A stretch of DNA of 35,197 nt, taken from assembly GCA_017656505.1 (NCBI GenBank), contig JACDNU010000027.1, positions 1-35,197 on the forward strand, given 5' to 3'. This stretch comes from Archaeoglobus sp. GTDB lineage: Archaea > Halobacteriota > Archaeoglobi > Archaeoglobales > Archaeoglobaceae. The notes beneath the pieces were generated by a model, which saw nothing but the letters and a program-made list of their open reading frames with translations, had not been told where the DNA came from and ran no database searches. This document shows positions 1-6,989 of this stretch, one piece after another. The stretch's first letter is position 1, and the number at the start of each line of letters is the position of its first letter. Position numbers and translations under genes: made by a program.

Positions 1-119
1 AGAAAACGATTCAGAGCGGGATCGTAACCTATGACATCCACCGACACGTTGGCGGAAAGAAGGTCGGAACGAGGGGGTTTGCGGAGGAGGTTGTGAGGAA
101 TTTGGATTCGATGAGGTGA
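1..119 (+). CDS. leuB: 3-isopropylmalate/isocitrate dehydrogenase family protein, C-terminal end (partial)
   Basis: Only the last 38 or so codons are in the window, read in the frame that stops with TGA at 117-119. The peptide contains TYDIHRHVGG and VGTRGFAEEVV, the usual C-terminal signature of archaeal isopropylmalate/isocitrate-type beta-decarboxylating dehydrogenases. It ends five bases before the start of the hydro-lyase large subunit, so the two are very likely co-transcribed. That context favours the leucine-type enzyme (3-isopropylmalate to 2-oxoisocaproate, NAD-dependent), but a homoisocitrate or methylmalate-pathway role cannot be excluded from this fragment. The rest of the gene lies to the left of the window. 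Confidence 0.8.
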   Translation, partial: KTIQSGIVTYDIHRHVGGKKVGTRGFAEEVVRNLDSMR

Positions 120-123
120 CCCC

Positions 124-1371
124 ATGCCAACACTAACGGAAAAAATCTTATCTGAAAAAAGCGGGAGAGAGGTGAGGGCTGGAGATATAGTAATCGCGAG
201 GATAGATCAGATAGCATTGCAGGATGGGACCGCACCCCTTGCGATAAAGCAGATAAGAGATGTTGAGGTTGAGATTAAGGCTTGCCATATTACCCACTTT
301 TTTGTGGATCACGCTTCTCCTTCTCCGAGAAAGGAATTAAGTAACGATCAAAAGCTAATAAGGGAGTTCGCTGAAGAGTGCGAGGCGGACTTCAATCCGC
401 CGGGTGAAGGAATAATCCACCAGATAATGGTGGAGAGGTATATAAAGCCAGGAGACCTCGCTGTTGGAGCGGACTCACATACATGCACATACGGTGGGCT
501 TGGAGCTTTCTCAACTGGGATGGGGTCAACGGATGTTGCTGTCGCGATCATGCTCGGGAAGAACTGGTTTAGAGTTCCGGAATCTTTCAGGTTCGAAATA
601 GATGGGGAGTTTTCCAAAGGTGTTTACGCCAAAGACCTGATTCTTAAGATAATTGGCGATCTTGGAGTTGATGGAGCGACATACAAGGCAATGGAGTTTG
701 CGGGAGAGGGAGTCCGGAAAATGGATGTGGAGAGCAGACTAACGATAGCGAACATGGCTGTGGAGTGTGGAGCAAAAGCGGGGATATTCCCCTCTGATGA
801 GAGGACGAGAGAGTATCTCTCTAAACTCGGAAGAGGAGAGGATTTCAGGGAAATCATAGCTGATGAGTCTGCGGAATACGAAAAGGAATTTTATTATGAT
901 CTTAACGATGTCGTGCCGATGGTTGCTAAGCCCCACAATGTGGATAATGTGGTTAGTGTGGAAGAGCTTGAAGGAGTAAGAGTGGATCAGGTATACATTG
1001 GAACATGTACGAACGGGAGAATATCTGACTTGAGGGTTGTTGCGGAGATCCTTAAAGGCAGGGATGTAAGGAGAGGTGTAAGGCTTCTGGTAGCTCCCGC
1101 AAGCAGAAGGGTGTACCTAAGAGCGCTGGAAGAGGGAATAATAAAGAGGGTTGTTGAGGCTGGAGGAGTTATCCTCCCGCCGGGATGTGGTCCGTGCGTA
1201 GGTATACATCAGGGTGTTTTAGCGGATGGAGAAGTTTGTCTTTCCACCCAGAATAGGAACTTCAAGGGCAGAATGGGTAATCCTGAGGCGGAAATATATT
1301 TGGCTTCCCCAGTAACAGCGGTAGCCTCAGCGTTAAGGGGAGAGATTGCAGATCCAAAGGAGGTTTTATAG
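124..1371 (+). CDS. leuC: 3-isopropylmalate dehydratase / homoaconitase-type large subunit
   Basis: Large (catalytic) subunit of a two-subunit aconitase-superfamily hydro-lyase that isomerises 2-isopropylmalate, or a related 2-hydroxyacid, by dehydration and rehydration. The 415-residue length fits the short archaeal LeuC class. GADSHTCTYG (residues 115-124) and the three [4Fe-4S] cysteines are visible: C295 in GTCTNGR, and C355 and C358 in PPGCGPCVG. The ATG at 124 follows GAGGTGA at 113-119, which overlaps the stop of the upstream dehydrogenase. The small subunit begins directly after its stop codon, so the three genes form one operon. Leucine biosynthesis is most likely from the neighbours; the same fold also serves homoaconitate and methylmalate, so the exact substrate is inferred. 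Confidence 0.9.
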   Translation: MPTLTEKILSEKSGREVRAGDIVIARIDQIALQDGTAPLAIKQIRDVEVEIKACHITHFFVDHASPSPRKELSNDQKLIREFAEECEADFNPPGEGIIHQIMVERYIKPGDLAVGADSHTCTYGGLGAFSTGMGSTDVAVAIMLGKNWFRVPESFRFEIDGEFSKGVYAKDLILKIIGDLGVDGATYKAMEFAGEGVRKMDVESRLTIANMAVECGAKAGIFPSDERTREYLSKLGRGEDFREIIADESAEYEKEFYYDLNDVVPMVAKPHNVDNVVSVEELEGVRVDQVYIGTCTNGRISDLRVVAEILKGRDVRRGVRLLVAPASRRVYLRALEEGIIKRVVEAGGVILPPGCGPCVGIHQGVLADGEVCLSTQNRNFKGRMGNPEAEIYLASPVTAVASALRGEIADPKEVL

Positions 1372-1863
1372 ATGGGAAAGGCCTGGAAATTTGGAGAAAA
1401 TATCTCTACGGACCACATAATTCCGGGAAGGTATTACCACCTCAGGAGCAATCTTGCCGAACTTGCCAAGCATGTCATGGAGGATGCAAATCCTGATTTT
1501 GCGAAGAAGGTGAGGCCCGGCGATTTCATAGTGGCCGGGAACAACTTCGGAATGGGGAGTAGCAGAGAGCACGCACCGCTTGTGATAAAGCTGACAGGAA
1601 TCTCGGCTGTGATAGCAAAGTCCTTCGCAAGGATTTTTTACAGGAATTCCATAAACGTTGGATTACCGCTGCTCATTGCAGACACAGATTCTATCGACAC
1701 CGGAGACGAGCTGAAGGTGGATTTCGAGAACGCAAAGATAAAAAATCTGACAAAAAACTTTGAGATCGAACTCACTCCGATTCCTGAATTCATGAGAAGG
1801 ATACTGGAACAGGGTGGCATACTAAACTACCTCAAAGAGGTCGGAGACCTGAAAGGGACTTGA
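1372..1863 (+). CDS. leuD: 3-isopropylmalate dehydratase / homoaconitase-type small subunit
   Basis: Swivelling-domain partner of the preceding large subunit, 163 residues. It has the family motif NFGMGSSREHAP at residues 58-69 and a DHIIPGRY segment at 14-21. The loop just after, residues 21-26 (YYHLRS), sits where methanogen isopropylmalate isomerases carry YLVY and homoaconitases carry YLRT. It matches neither and appears one residue longer, so it does not by itself fix the substrate. The ATG directly abuts the leuC stop (TAG then ATG), implying tight translational coupling; AAAGGAGG at about 1355-1362 is the ribosome binding site. No cysteine cluster is expected in this subunit. Confidence 0.9.
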   Translation: MGKAWKFGENISTDHIIPGRYYHLRSNLAELAKHVMEDANPDFAKKVRPGDFIVAGNNFGMGSSREHAPLVIKLTGISAVIAKSFARIFYRNSINVGLPLLIADTDSIDTGDELKVDFENAKIKNLTKNFEIELTPIPEFMRRILEQGGILNYLKEVGDLKGT

Positions 1864-1908
1864 AAGGGGAGCTGAAGGGGGTCGAGCACCTAACTTCGCC
1901 CAAAAGCC

Positions 1909-2490
1909 ATGACAAAACTTTATTTTAGTGCCACTTTTGTTTCAGGGAAGGCAGCTTATGCTTACGTTCTACCTAGAATTGCAGATAGGGGTATCATAAA
2001 TGGAACCAGAATCGTGGCAGAATACCTAGCGCTTGTAAGGGGTCTGAAAAAAGCTATTGACAATGACAGAACGAAACTAACCGTGTTGGGACCAAAACTC
2101 GTGATCAATCAGCTGAACGGAGTTACCCCAGTTAAATCTCGAAAAGTCCTTCCCCTGTACCAAGAGGCAAGGGAATTGCTTTCAAGTTTCAGAAAGATCG
2201 AGCTAGCCGCAGTTCAGTGGAAAAGAAACAAAGCATTCTCCATTTCTACCCGTGCGTTAATAGACTTTTTCGAAAAGGGGGCGATTGCGAGAAGTAAAAA
2301 GATATCCGACAGACACATACACAGAACCGGGGGCCTGAAGTTCGACGTGAAGGGATATACGGTTGACTTGGGAAAAGAGACGTGCAACTGCCCTTTTTTC
2401 ATCAAAACAAATGACACGGATATTAGAAAGAGCGGGATACAGATAAGATGCGAGCACATATTTGCAGCCGAGAGGTACATTTCGAGGTGA
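1909..2490 (+). CDS. Degenerate RNase H-like domain fused to a SWIM zinc finger
   Basis: The first 120 or so residues follow the archaeal/bacterial RNase HI pattern: VAEYLALVRGL at 36-46 (E38 matches a catalytic acid) and LVINQLNG at 64-71. The first catalytic Asp (usual YFDGA) is replaced in LYFSAT, S7. The second (usual GDSQLV) is replaced in LGPKLV, P62. The last acidic residue is not apparent around 108-114. The C-terminal part has a SWIM zinc finger: C159, C161, C181 and H183 in a CxC...CxH arrangement. SWIM fingers bind DNA or protein. It is followed with a five-base gap by the AbrB-PhoU regulator. No clear ribosome binding site precedes the ATG. It probably binds nucleic acid without cleaving it; the function is unknown. 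Confidence 0.7.
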   Translation: MTKLYFSATFVSGKAAYAYVLPRIADRGIINGTRIVAEYLALVRGLKKAIDNDRTKLTVLGPKLVINQLNGVTPVKSRKVLPLYQEARELLSSFRKIELAAVQWKRNKAFSISTRALIDFFEKGAIARSKKISDRHIHRTGGLKFDVKGYTVDLGKETCNCPFFIKTNDTDIRKSGIQIRCEHIFAAERYISR

Positions 2491-2495
2491 GGCTT

Positions 2496-3461
2496 ATGAA
2501 GGTAAGAAAGCTCCAGCTCGTGGGTAGAACGAGTTACATGGTTTCAATTCCCAAAGAATGGATTTCAAAATACAGACTGAAACAGGGAGACGAAATTATC
2601 CTACAAGAGCATGAGGAATTCGTAATCATTAAACCCTCTCAAAAGGAGAGGGAGGAGATCAGGGTAGAGGTCGATAGGATTCCAAGCTATGATAAAACCT
2701 CGCTCAAGAGGCTCCTAAGTTCCGTTTACTCGCTGGGTGTTGACAGGGTTGTACTCCAGCACGAAAACATCGGGAAACATATAACCGAAGTTTCTGAAAT
2801 TTCCCACAAGTTCATCGGAATGGAGGTTCTTGACCATACAAACAACAGCATAGTCCTCCACATCTTCACGATACCGGATTTTGATGTAGTCACCATAATA
2901 AAAAGGATGCACCAGATCCTCTCCGGAATTTTAAATGAGATAAAAAGAAATTTATTTACAAGGGAACTGGAAACCGTAGAGATCGTAAACGACAAGATAA
3001 ACAGATACAAGGAAGATTTTAACAGGTTTTATCTGCTAGCCATCAGGCTGGTAAACAGGCGCATGAGAGAAATACCAATATCTGAATGGGATGAACTCCG
3101 TTTTATGCTCGGCGCCAGAATGATTGCCAAATTTTATGAGGAGATTGCAGACACGCTCCGCGTACTTTCATACTATCTATGGGAACACAGCATCGATGTA
3201 AGAAAAGAGATCCACGGATTCATCGTAGAGCTTGGAGAGGCACTCGATCAAGGGTTTGAAGCTTTTATGAAATCAGACATAGCCCAGTCTCAGAACTACA
3301 TTTCGTTTGTTGAGGGAATACTCGATGAGATACAGAAATCAATCAAAACGGATCAGGAAGGGGCAATTTTGAAAGAACTCCTAATCCAGATATACAGAAT
3401 GCTTGAATCCATTGGAGATGTATCCTTCACAAAAAACATTCGGGAGATTCTAAAACCCTGA
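2496..3461 (+). CDS. AbrB/SpoVT domain plus PhoU-domain regulator (phosphate uptake regulator family)
   Basis: Product of 321 residues. The N-terminal 45 or so form an AbrB/MraZ-like swapped-hairpin DNA-binding domain (KVRKLQLVGRTSYMVSIPKEW, followed by LKQGDEIIL). The remainder is helical and resembles archaeal PhoU-repeat proteins annotated as phosphate uptake regulators. The ATG at 2496 is chosen because GAGGTGAG lies just upstream (2484-2491), overlapping the stop of the RNase H-like gene, and because family members begin near MKVRKLQ; an in-frame ATG at 2448 would lie inside the preceding gene. Family knowledge suggests control of phosphate transport, but no pst genes are in this window. 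Confidence 0.8.
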   Translation: MKVRKLQLVGRTSYMVSIPKEWISKYRLKQGDEIILQEHEEFVIIKPSQKEREEIRVEVDRIPSYDKTSLKRLLSSVYSLGVDRVVLQHENIGKHITEVSEISHKFIGMEVLDHTNNSIVLHIFTIPDFDVVTIIKRMHQILSGILNEIKRNLFTRELETVEIVNDKINRYKEDFNRFYLLAIRLVNRRMREIPISEWDELRFMLGARMIAKFYEEIADTLRVLSYYLWEHSIDVRKEIHGFIVELGEALDQGFEAFMKSDIAQSQNYISFVEGILDEIQKSIKTDQEGAILKELLIQIYRMLESIGDVSFTKNIREILKP

Positions 3462-3488
3462 ATTAGGATAAAATCAACGATCGGAAAT

Positions 3489-3497
3489 CTTAAATAT
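3489..3497 (+). promoter_or_regulatory. TATA box for the L21e-rpoF operon
   Basis: CTTAAATAT preceded by a purine-rich BRE-like CGGAAA at 3482-3487. It would start transcription near 3520, about 25 bases before the ribosome binding site AAGGAGGA (about 3534-3541) of L21e. Confidence 0.5.
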
Positions 3498-3545
3498 CCT
3501 CCATCTGTGATTACTGAAGCTGTAAAAGGATTAAGGAGGATAATT

Positions 3546-3845
3546 ATGGGCTGGAAATCTCATGGTTTTCGATTCAAGTCAGGCAGGAAGCTCAGGAAAA
3601 GGGTAAGGGAGAGAGGATTAAAGATAAGAAAAACTCTCCAGCAGTTTGAAGTAGGCGACAAGGTTCATGTGGAGATAGAGCCTGCCATGCAGAAGGGCAT
3701 GCCCCATCCAAGATTCCATGGCAGAACCGGAGAGGTTGTTGGAATAAGGGGCAAAGCTTATCTCGTTAAAGTGAGAGATGGGGGAAAGTACAAAACCCTC
3801 ATCGTTAGACCCGAGCACCTTAAAAGCCCCGGAGGTTCCTCATGA
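3546..3845 (+). CDS. rpl21e: 50S ribosomal protein L21e
   Basis: Archaeal/eukaryotic ribosomal protein L21e, 99 residues. It begins MGWKSHGFRFKSG and contains FEVGDKVHVEIEPAMQKGMPHPRFHGRTG, split here as the SH3-like core motifs GDKVHVEI and HPRFHGRTGEV. The start at 3546 is supported by AAGGAGGATAATT upstream and by the usual family N-terminus MG(R/W)xHGFR; an in-frame ATT/ATG-like extension back to 3507 would not match the family. The TGA stop overlaps the ATG of rpoF (ATGA), a gene pair conserved across Euryarchaeota. It is a component of the large ribosomal subunit. Confidence 0.95.
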   Translation: MGWKSHGFRFKSGRKLRKRVRERGLKIRKTLQQFEVGDKVHVEIEPAMQKGMPHPRFHGRTGEVVGIRGKAYLVKVRDGGKYKTLIVRPEHLKSPGGSS

Positions 3846-4192
3846 CGTTTAAAGAAGTTATAGAATTTGATTACATCACAATTTCCGAAGCAAAAGAGAT
3901 TATGGAAGAAATCGCTAAAAAAAGGCAAGAAAAGGCTGATTTGCTTTACGAAACCCGAAGGGGCTTGAGACATTTGAGGAACTTTGCTAAGCTTCCTCCT
4001 GAGCAGGCAAAGGAGTTAGTTGAAGAGCTTGAAAAGCTCCCGCAGGTCGGCAGAAAGGACCTCGCGGTAAAAATAACCGATTTAATGCCTGAGATACCCG
4101 ATGAAATACGGACTATTTTCGCTAAGGAGAGGTACAACATAACCGCTGAAGAGATCGAGGAAATTCTCGAAATCGTGGACAAATACAGATGA
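3842..4192 (+). CDS. rpoF: DNA-directed RNA polymerase subunit Rpo4 (RpoF)
   Basis: Archaeal counterpart of eukaryotic Rpb4, 116 residues, forming the Rpo4/Rpo7 stalk of RNA polymerase. The sequence shows the Rpb4 pattern: an N-terminal tip (TISEAKEIMEEI), a central helical region (ETRRGLRHLRNFAKL, then ELVEELEKL), and a C-terminal HRDC-like helical part with PEIPDEIRTIFAKER and EEIEEILEIVDKYR. It is translationally coupled to L21e through the ATGA overlap. The downstream DUF655 gene has its own TATA box. Confidence 0.93.
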   Translation: MTFKEVIEFDYITISEAKEIMEEIAKKRQEKADLLYETRRGLRHLRNFAKLPPEQAKELVEELEKLPQVGRKDLAVKITDLMPEIPDEIRTIFAKERYNITAEEIEEILEIVDKYR

Positions 4193-4206
4193 ATGTTTGA
4201 AAAAAA

Positions 4207-4214
4207 TTATATAG
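4207..4214 (+). promoter_or_regulatory. TATA box upstream of the DUF655 gene
   Basis: TTATATAG preceded by an A-rich BRE-like stretch. The predicted transcription start is near 4236, just before GAAGGAGAG (about 4242-4250), which serves the ATG at 4257. Confidence 0.55.
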
Positions 4215-4256
4215 TTATCTTACTATTTAATCCTATCAAATGAAGGAGAGAAGGCT

Positions 4257-4898
4257 ATGGAGGCAGGAGATACCAGAATTGAACAGGGATATCCAAGAGC
4301 AAGAAGATACGACGAGAGAAGGCATGAGAGGAGGAGGGAGATAGATAAATCGAAGATGGAAGATTATGCGTACATAATCGACTTCATGCCTTACGGACAT
4401 CCCGACGATAAGCGACCGATTCATAAAAGGGAACCTCTCGCTCAGGTAGTTGGGGAGAAAAGGTTCACCCTTCTTGAAGTCAGCATAAGAAAGGGTGAGA
4501 ATCCCCTCGTGATGGATAGGGTTTTCATAGGCAAGGGGGAGAGGGATGTTGTTTACAAGATAAAGAAGAGATTGAGGTATGAAGATCTCACTCCAGCCGC
4601 GAAATCCGAGCTTCCTTACGTTATCGAATACATCATAAAACAGAATGAGGACAGATTCGTGGAGATCTTTAACAAAGCAGAACCGATCACGACGAAGTTC
4701 CACCAGCTGGAGCTTCTTCCGGGTGTGGGGAAGAAAACGATGTGGGCCATAATAGATGAGAGGAAGAAGGAACCCTTCAAGAGCTTCAAGGATTTGGCTG
4801 ATAGAGTTAAAGGATTGCAGCATCCTGAAAAACTTATTCTGAACAGAATACTTTACGAGATTAAGAATCCTGGTACGAAATACAGAATCTTTACTTAA
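4257..4898 (+). CDS. DUF655 protein with helix-hairpin-helix motif
   Basis: Conserved archaeal DUF655 protein, 213 residues. Residues 10-32 are very rich in Arg and Glu. A beta-rich central region (YAYIIDFMPYGHP at 38-50) is followed by a helix-hairpin-helix signature LPGVGKKTMWAII at 154-166, typical of nucleic-acid binding. It sits in the conserved archaeal order L21e, rpoF, DUF655, ksgA, hemK-like, which points to a role linked to ribosome or RNA maturation; the exact activity is not known. It has its own promoter and a good ribosome binding site, and ends 18 bases before ksgA. Confidence 0.88.
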   Translation: MEAGDTRIEQGYPRARRYDERRHERRREIDKSKMEDYAYIIDFMPYGHPDDKRPIHKREPLAQVVGEKRFTLLEVSIRKGENPLVMDRVFIGKGERDVVYKIKKRLRYEDLTPAAKSELPYVIEYIIKQNEDRFVEIFNKAEPITTKFHQLELLPGVGKKTMWAIIDERKKEPFKSFKDLADRVKGLQHPEKLILNRILYEIKNPGTKYRIFT

Positions 4899-4916
4899 AT
4901 TAAACTAATCTTCCAG

Positions 4917-5699
4917 ATGAGACTTTTGAAGCAGAAAGACCAGCATATTTTGATGGATAAGGTTGTTTTAAGAAGAGTAGTTGAGTATGCCGAAATATCG
5001 GATGATGAAGTCGTGCTTGAGGTGGGAAGCGGGCCCGGAAATCTTACTTTCGAGCTTTTGAAGAGGGCAAAGAAAGTTATTGGGATAGAGAAGGATCACA
5101 GAATGGTTGGAATGCTTAGAAGAAAGTTCAGCAGGGAAATCCAAGAAAGGAGGTTTGAGCTGATTCAGGGGGATGCACTGAAGATTAGCTTCCCAGAGTT
5201 TGACAAGTTCGTTGCTAACATCCCGTACAGCATCTCTTCTCCTTTAACATTTAAGCTTCTCGATCATAAATTTAAGCTAGCCATAGTTATGTACCAGAAG
5301 GAGTTTGCGGAAAGACTTACTGCCAATGCTGGCACGAAAAAGTACGGTCGGCTAAGCGTGATGGCAAAGGCGCTTTGCAAGGCTGAGATAATGGAGATCG
5401 TTAGCAGAAGAGCATTCAAACCAATTCCAAAAGTTGATTCTGCTATAGTTAAGCTGATTCCCACAAAAAATTTCGATGTCGAAGACTTGCAGCTTTTTGG
5501 GGAGCTTGTGAGGAAAGCATTTTCCATGAGACGGAAGAAATTCGGGAAGGCTATTGAGGAGTGGTGCGAGGAGAACGGGGTTGATCTGGCTATTCTGGGA
5601 AAATTTAAGGATTACTTCGATAAAAGGCCGGAAGAGATTGAGGCAGAGGTTTTTGCCTCGATGGCTAATGAGGTGAGCAGGTGGAAGTCTATCCGGTAG
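4917..5699 (+). CDS. ksgA: 16S rRNA (adenine-N6)-dimethyltransferase KsgA/Dim1
   Basis: SAM-dependent enzyme that dimethylates the two adjacent adenosines of the 3' terminal helix of 16S rRNA, 260 residues. Visible motifs are the SAM-binding loop VLEVGSGPGNLT (33-44), the acidic IGIEKD, and catalytic motif IV NIPYSISSPL (101-110). The short N-terminus (LLKQKDQHILMD) is the archaeal form of the usual QNFL element. The C-terminal helical domain is present. The ATG at 4917 lacks a clear ribosome binding site but lies 18 bases after the DUF655 stop. The 3' end overlaps the next gene by 19 bases. Confidence 0.93.
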   Translation: MRLLKQKDQHILMDKVVLRRVVEYAEISDDEVVLEVGSGPGNLTFELLKRAKKVIGIEKDHRMVGMLRRKFSREIQERRFELIQGDALKISFPEFDKFVANIPYSISSPLTFKLLDHKFKLAIVMYQKEFAERLTANAGTKKYGRLSVMAKALCKAEIMEIVSRRAFKPIPKVDSAIVKLIPTKNFDVEDLQLFGELVRKAFSMRRKKFGKAIEEWCEENGVDLAILGKFKDYFDKRPEEIEAEVFASMANEVSRWKSIR

Positions 5700-6214
5700 C
5701 TGAGGATACCCAACTACTGTTAGAAGCAAGCTTAGAGGAAGTTAGGAGTGAAGACCTAGTACTAGAAGTCGGAACGGGAAGCGGATTCGTGGCAAAGGAA
5801 ATATCCAAAAGATGCAGATTTCTGGTTGCCTCCGACATTAATCCGCATGCAGCAAAAAAAGCAAGGGAAGCTGGATTGAATGCCGTTATCGCGGACTTGC
5901 TCAGCTGCTTCAGGAAAAAATTCAGCCTGATTCTCTTCAATCCTCCCTATCTCGAGCTTGAAGAGTTTGAAAGAGAGGGAGACTGGCTGGAGAAGGCAAT
6001 AGATGGTGGTAAGAAAGGCATGGAAATAATTGAGAGATTTTTGGCTGAGCTGGACGATGCACTTGTTGAAAATGGGAGAGCAATTCTTATCCACTCATCG
6101 ATAAATCTGCCCGAAATTTATGAGGCTGTTTGGAGAGAAGGTTTTAAATATGAAATTTTGAGAGAGAAAAAGCTTTTCTTTGAGAAACTGTACGCTATTA
6201 AAATTTACAGGTGA
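5681..6214 (+). CDS. HemK/Mtq2-type class I methyltransferase
   Basis: Small SAM-dependent methyltransferase, 177 residues, of the archaeal HemK/Mtq2 class; relatives methylate the glutamine of the release-factor GGQ motif, acting with Trm112. Motif I LEVGTGSG is at 28-35 and the substrate-binding NPPY at 87-90. N-terminal VYPVAEDTQLLLEA is characteristic of this class. It starts at a GTG (5681) inside the end of ksgA, which supports coupled translation. Release-factor methylation is inferred from the family and not shown directly. Confidence 0.85.
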   Translation: MEVYPVAEDTQLLLEASLEEVRSEDLVLEVGTGSGFVAKEISKRCRFLVASDINPHAAKKAREAGLNAVIADLLSCFRKKFSLILFNPPYLELEEFEREGDWLEKAIDGGKKGMEIIERFLAELDDALVENGRAILIHSSINLPEIYEAVWREGFKYEILREKKLFFEKLYAIKIYR

Positions 6215-6218
6215 TTGG

Positions 6219-6926
6219 ATGAAATCTGATGCTAATACTGATGCTGATGCTAATGCCGATGCTAATGCTAATGTTAAGAAACTCAAGGTAGGTATCATTC
6301 TAAGAGGAAAAGAGAGAGAGAAGGATGTCGAGCTCATGGCAGAGCATTTCGATGTAAAATCATTCATGCTTCCTCAATTGCCGGAGCTAATTGACGAGCC
6401 CGAAACGTATCTTCCGGATGATGATTTCTACAATGTTGACATGATCGTTTCATATGCAGCCCACCCCGACATCAATCTTGGGTTGATCAGGAAAGCCTCG
6501 CAACACGGAGTGGGTTTGATAATCTTTTCTGGCGGCTCAAAAGCTGGCTCTCCAGTTCAGCTGAAAAAGGAGGCCGAAAAGCTTGGAATCAGGGTGATAT
6601 GGGAGGAGATATGCTGTGCAACCCCGCAGATCGAGGGTTATTCGGAATTCTTCAAATACTTCGGTGCTCCCGAGTTTGAGGTGAAAGTTGAAAATGGCAA
6701 AGTTGTCGATGTAAAGGTTAAAAGAACCGCCTTCTGCGGGGCGAGCTTTTTCGTGGCGGAGAAAATAAAAGGTCTGTCAATTGAGGAGGCCCCAACCAAA
6801 GCCGGCTACTTCACTCAAATCTTTCCATGCTACGCCACGAGGGGGATAGAGGGTGGAATTCACAGGGCGGCGAGAGTTCACAAGAGGGCGATTGAGAAGG
6901 CTATTGAAAAGGCTTTGCGGAAGTAG
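6219..6926 (+). CDS. DUF166 family protein
   Basis: Member of DUF166, an archaeal family found in methanogens and Archaeoglobales and once mislabelled as thymidylate synthase; 235 residues from the ATG at 6219, which follows AGGTGA. After the first 20 or so residues it reads as a conserved domain: VGIILRGK, VSYAAHPDIN, GLIIFSGGSKAGSP, an EEICCATP segment, KRTAFCGASFF, and FPCYATRGIEGGIHRAARVHKRAI. The conserved cysteines (CC in EEICCATP, C in AFCGAS, C in FPCYAT) could bind metal or act in redox; this is inference. Residues 3-17 are a low-complexity Asp/Ala/Asn repeat encoded by hexamers such as GATGCT and AATGCT, not typical of the family. Confidence 0.75.
   Translation: MKSDANTDADANADANANVKKLKVGIILRGKEREKDVELMAEHFDVKSFMLPQLPELIDEPETYLPDDDFYNVDMIVSYAAHPDINLGLIRKASQHGVGLIIFSGGSKAGSPVQLKKEAEKLGIRVIWEEICCATPQIEGYSEFFKYFGAPEFEVKVENGKVVDVKVKRTAFCGASFFVAEKIKGLSIEEAPTKAGYFTQIFPCYATRGIEGGIHRAARVHKRAIEKAIEKALRK
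6227..6276 (+). repeat. In-frame GATGCT/AATGCT hexamer repeat at the DUF166 N-terminus
   Basis: About eight imperfect hexamers (GATGCT, AATACT, GATGCT, GATGCT, AATGCC, GATGCT, AATGCT, AATGTT) encode an Asp-Ala-Asn-Ala tract. The unit length keeps frame, consistent with replication slippage. Confidence 0.85.
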
Positions 6927-6989
6927 AAGTAAATAAGAGAAAGGAAAAATAGGGAAAAGAGTAGGAAAAAAGAAAGAGGAAAGATTAAA

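Noticed and set aside
4236-4823. 195-codon open frame on the minus strand opposite DUF655
   Set aside because: It is fully antisense to a conserved gene with its own promoter and ribosome binding site, and has no recognisable domain.
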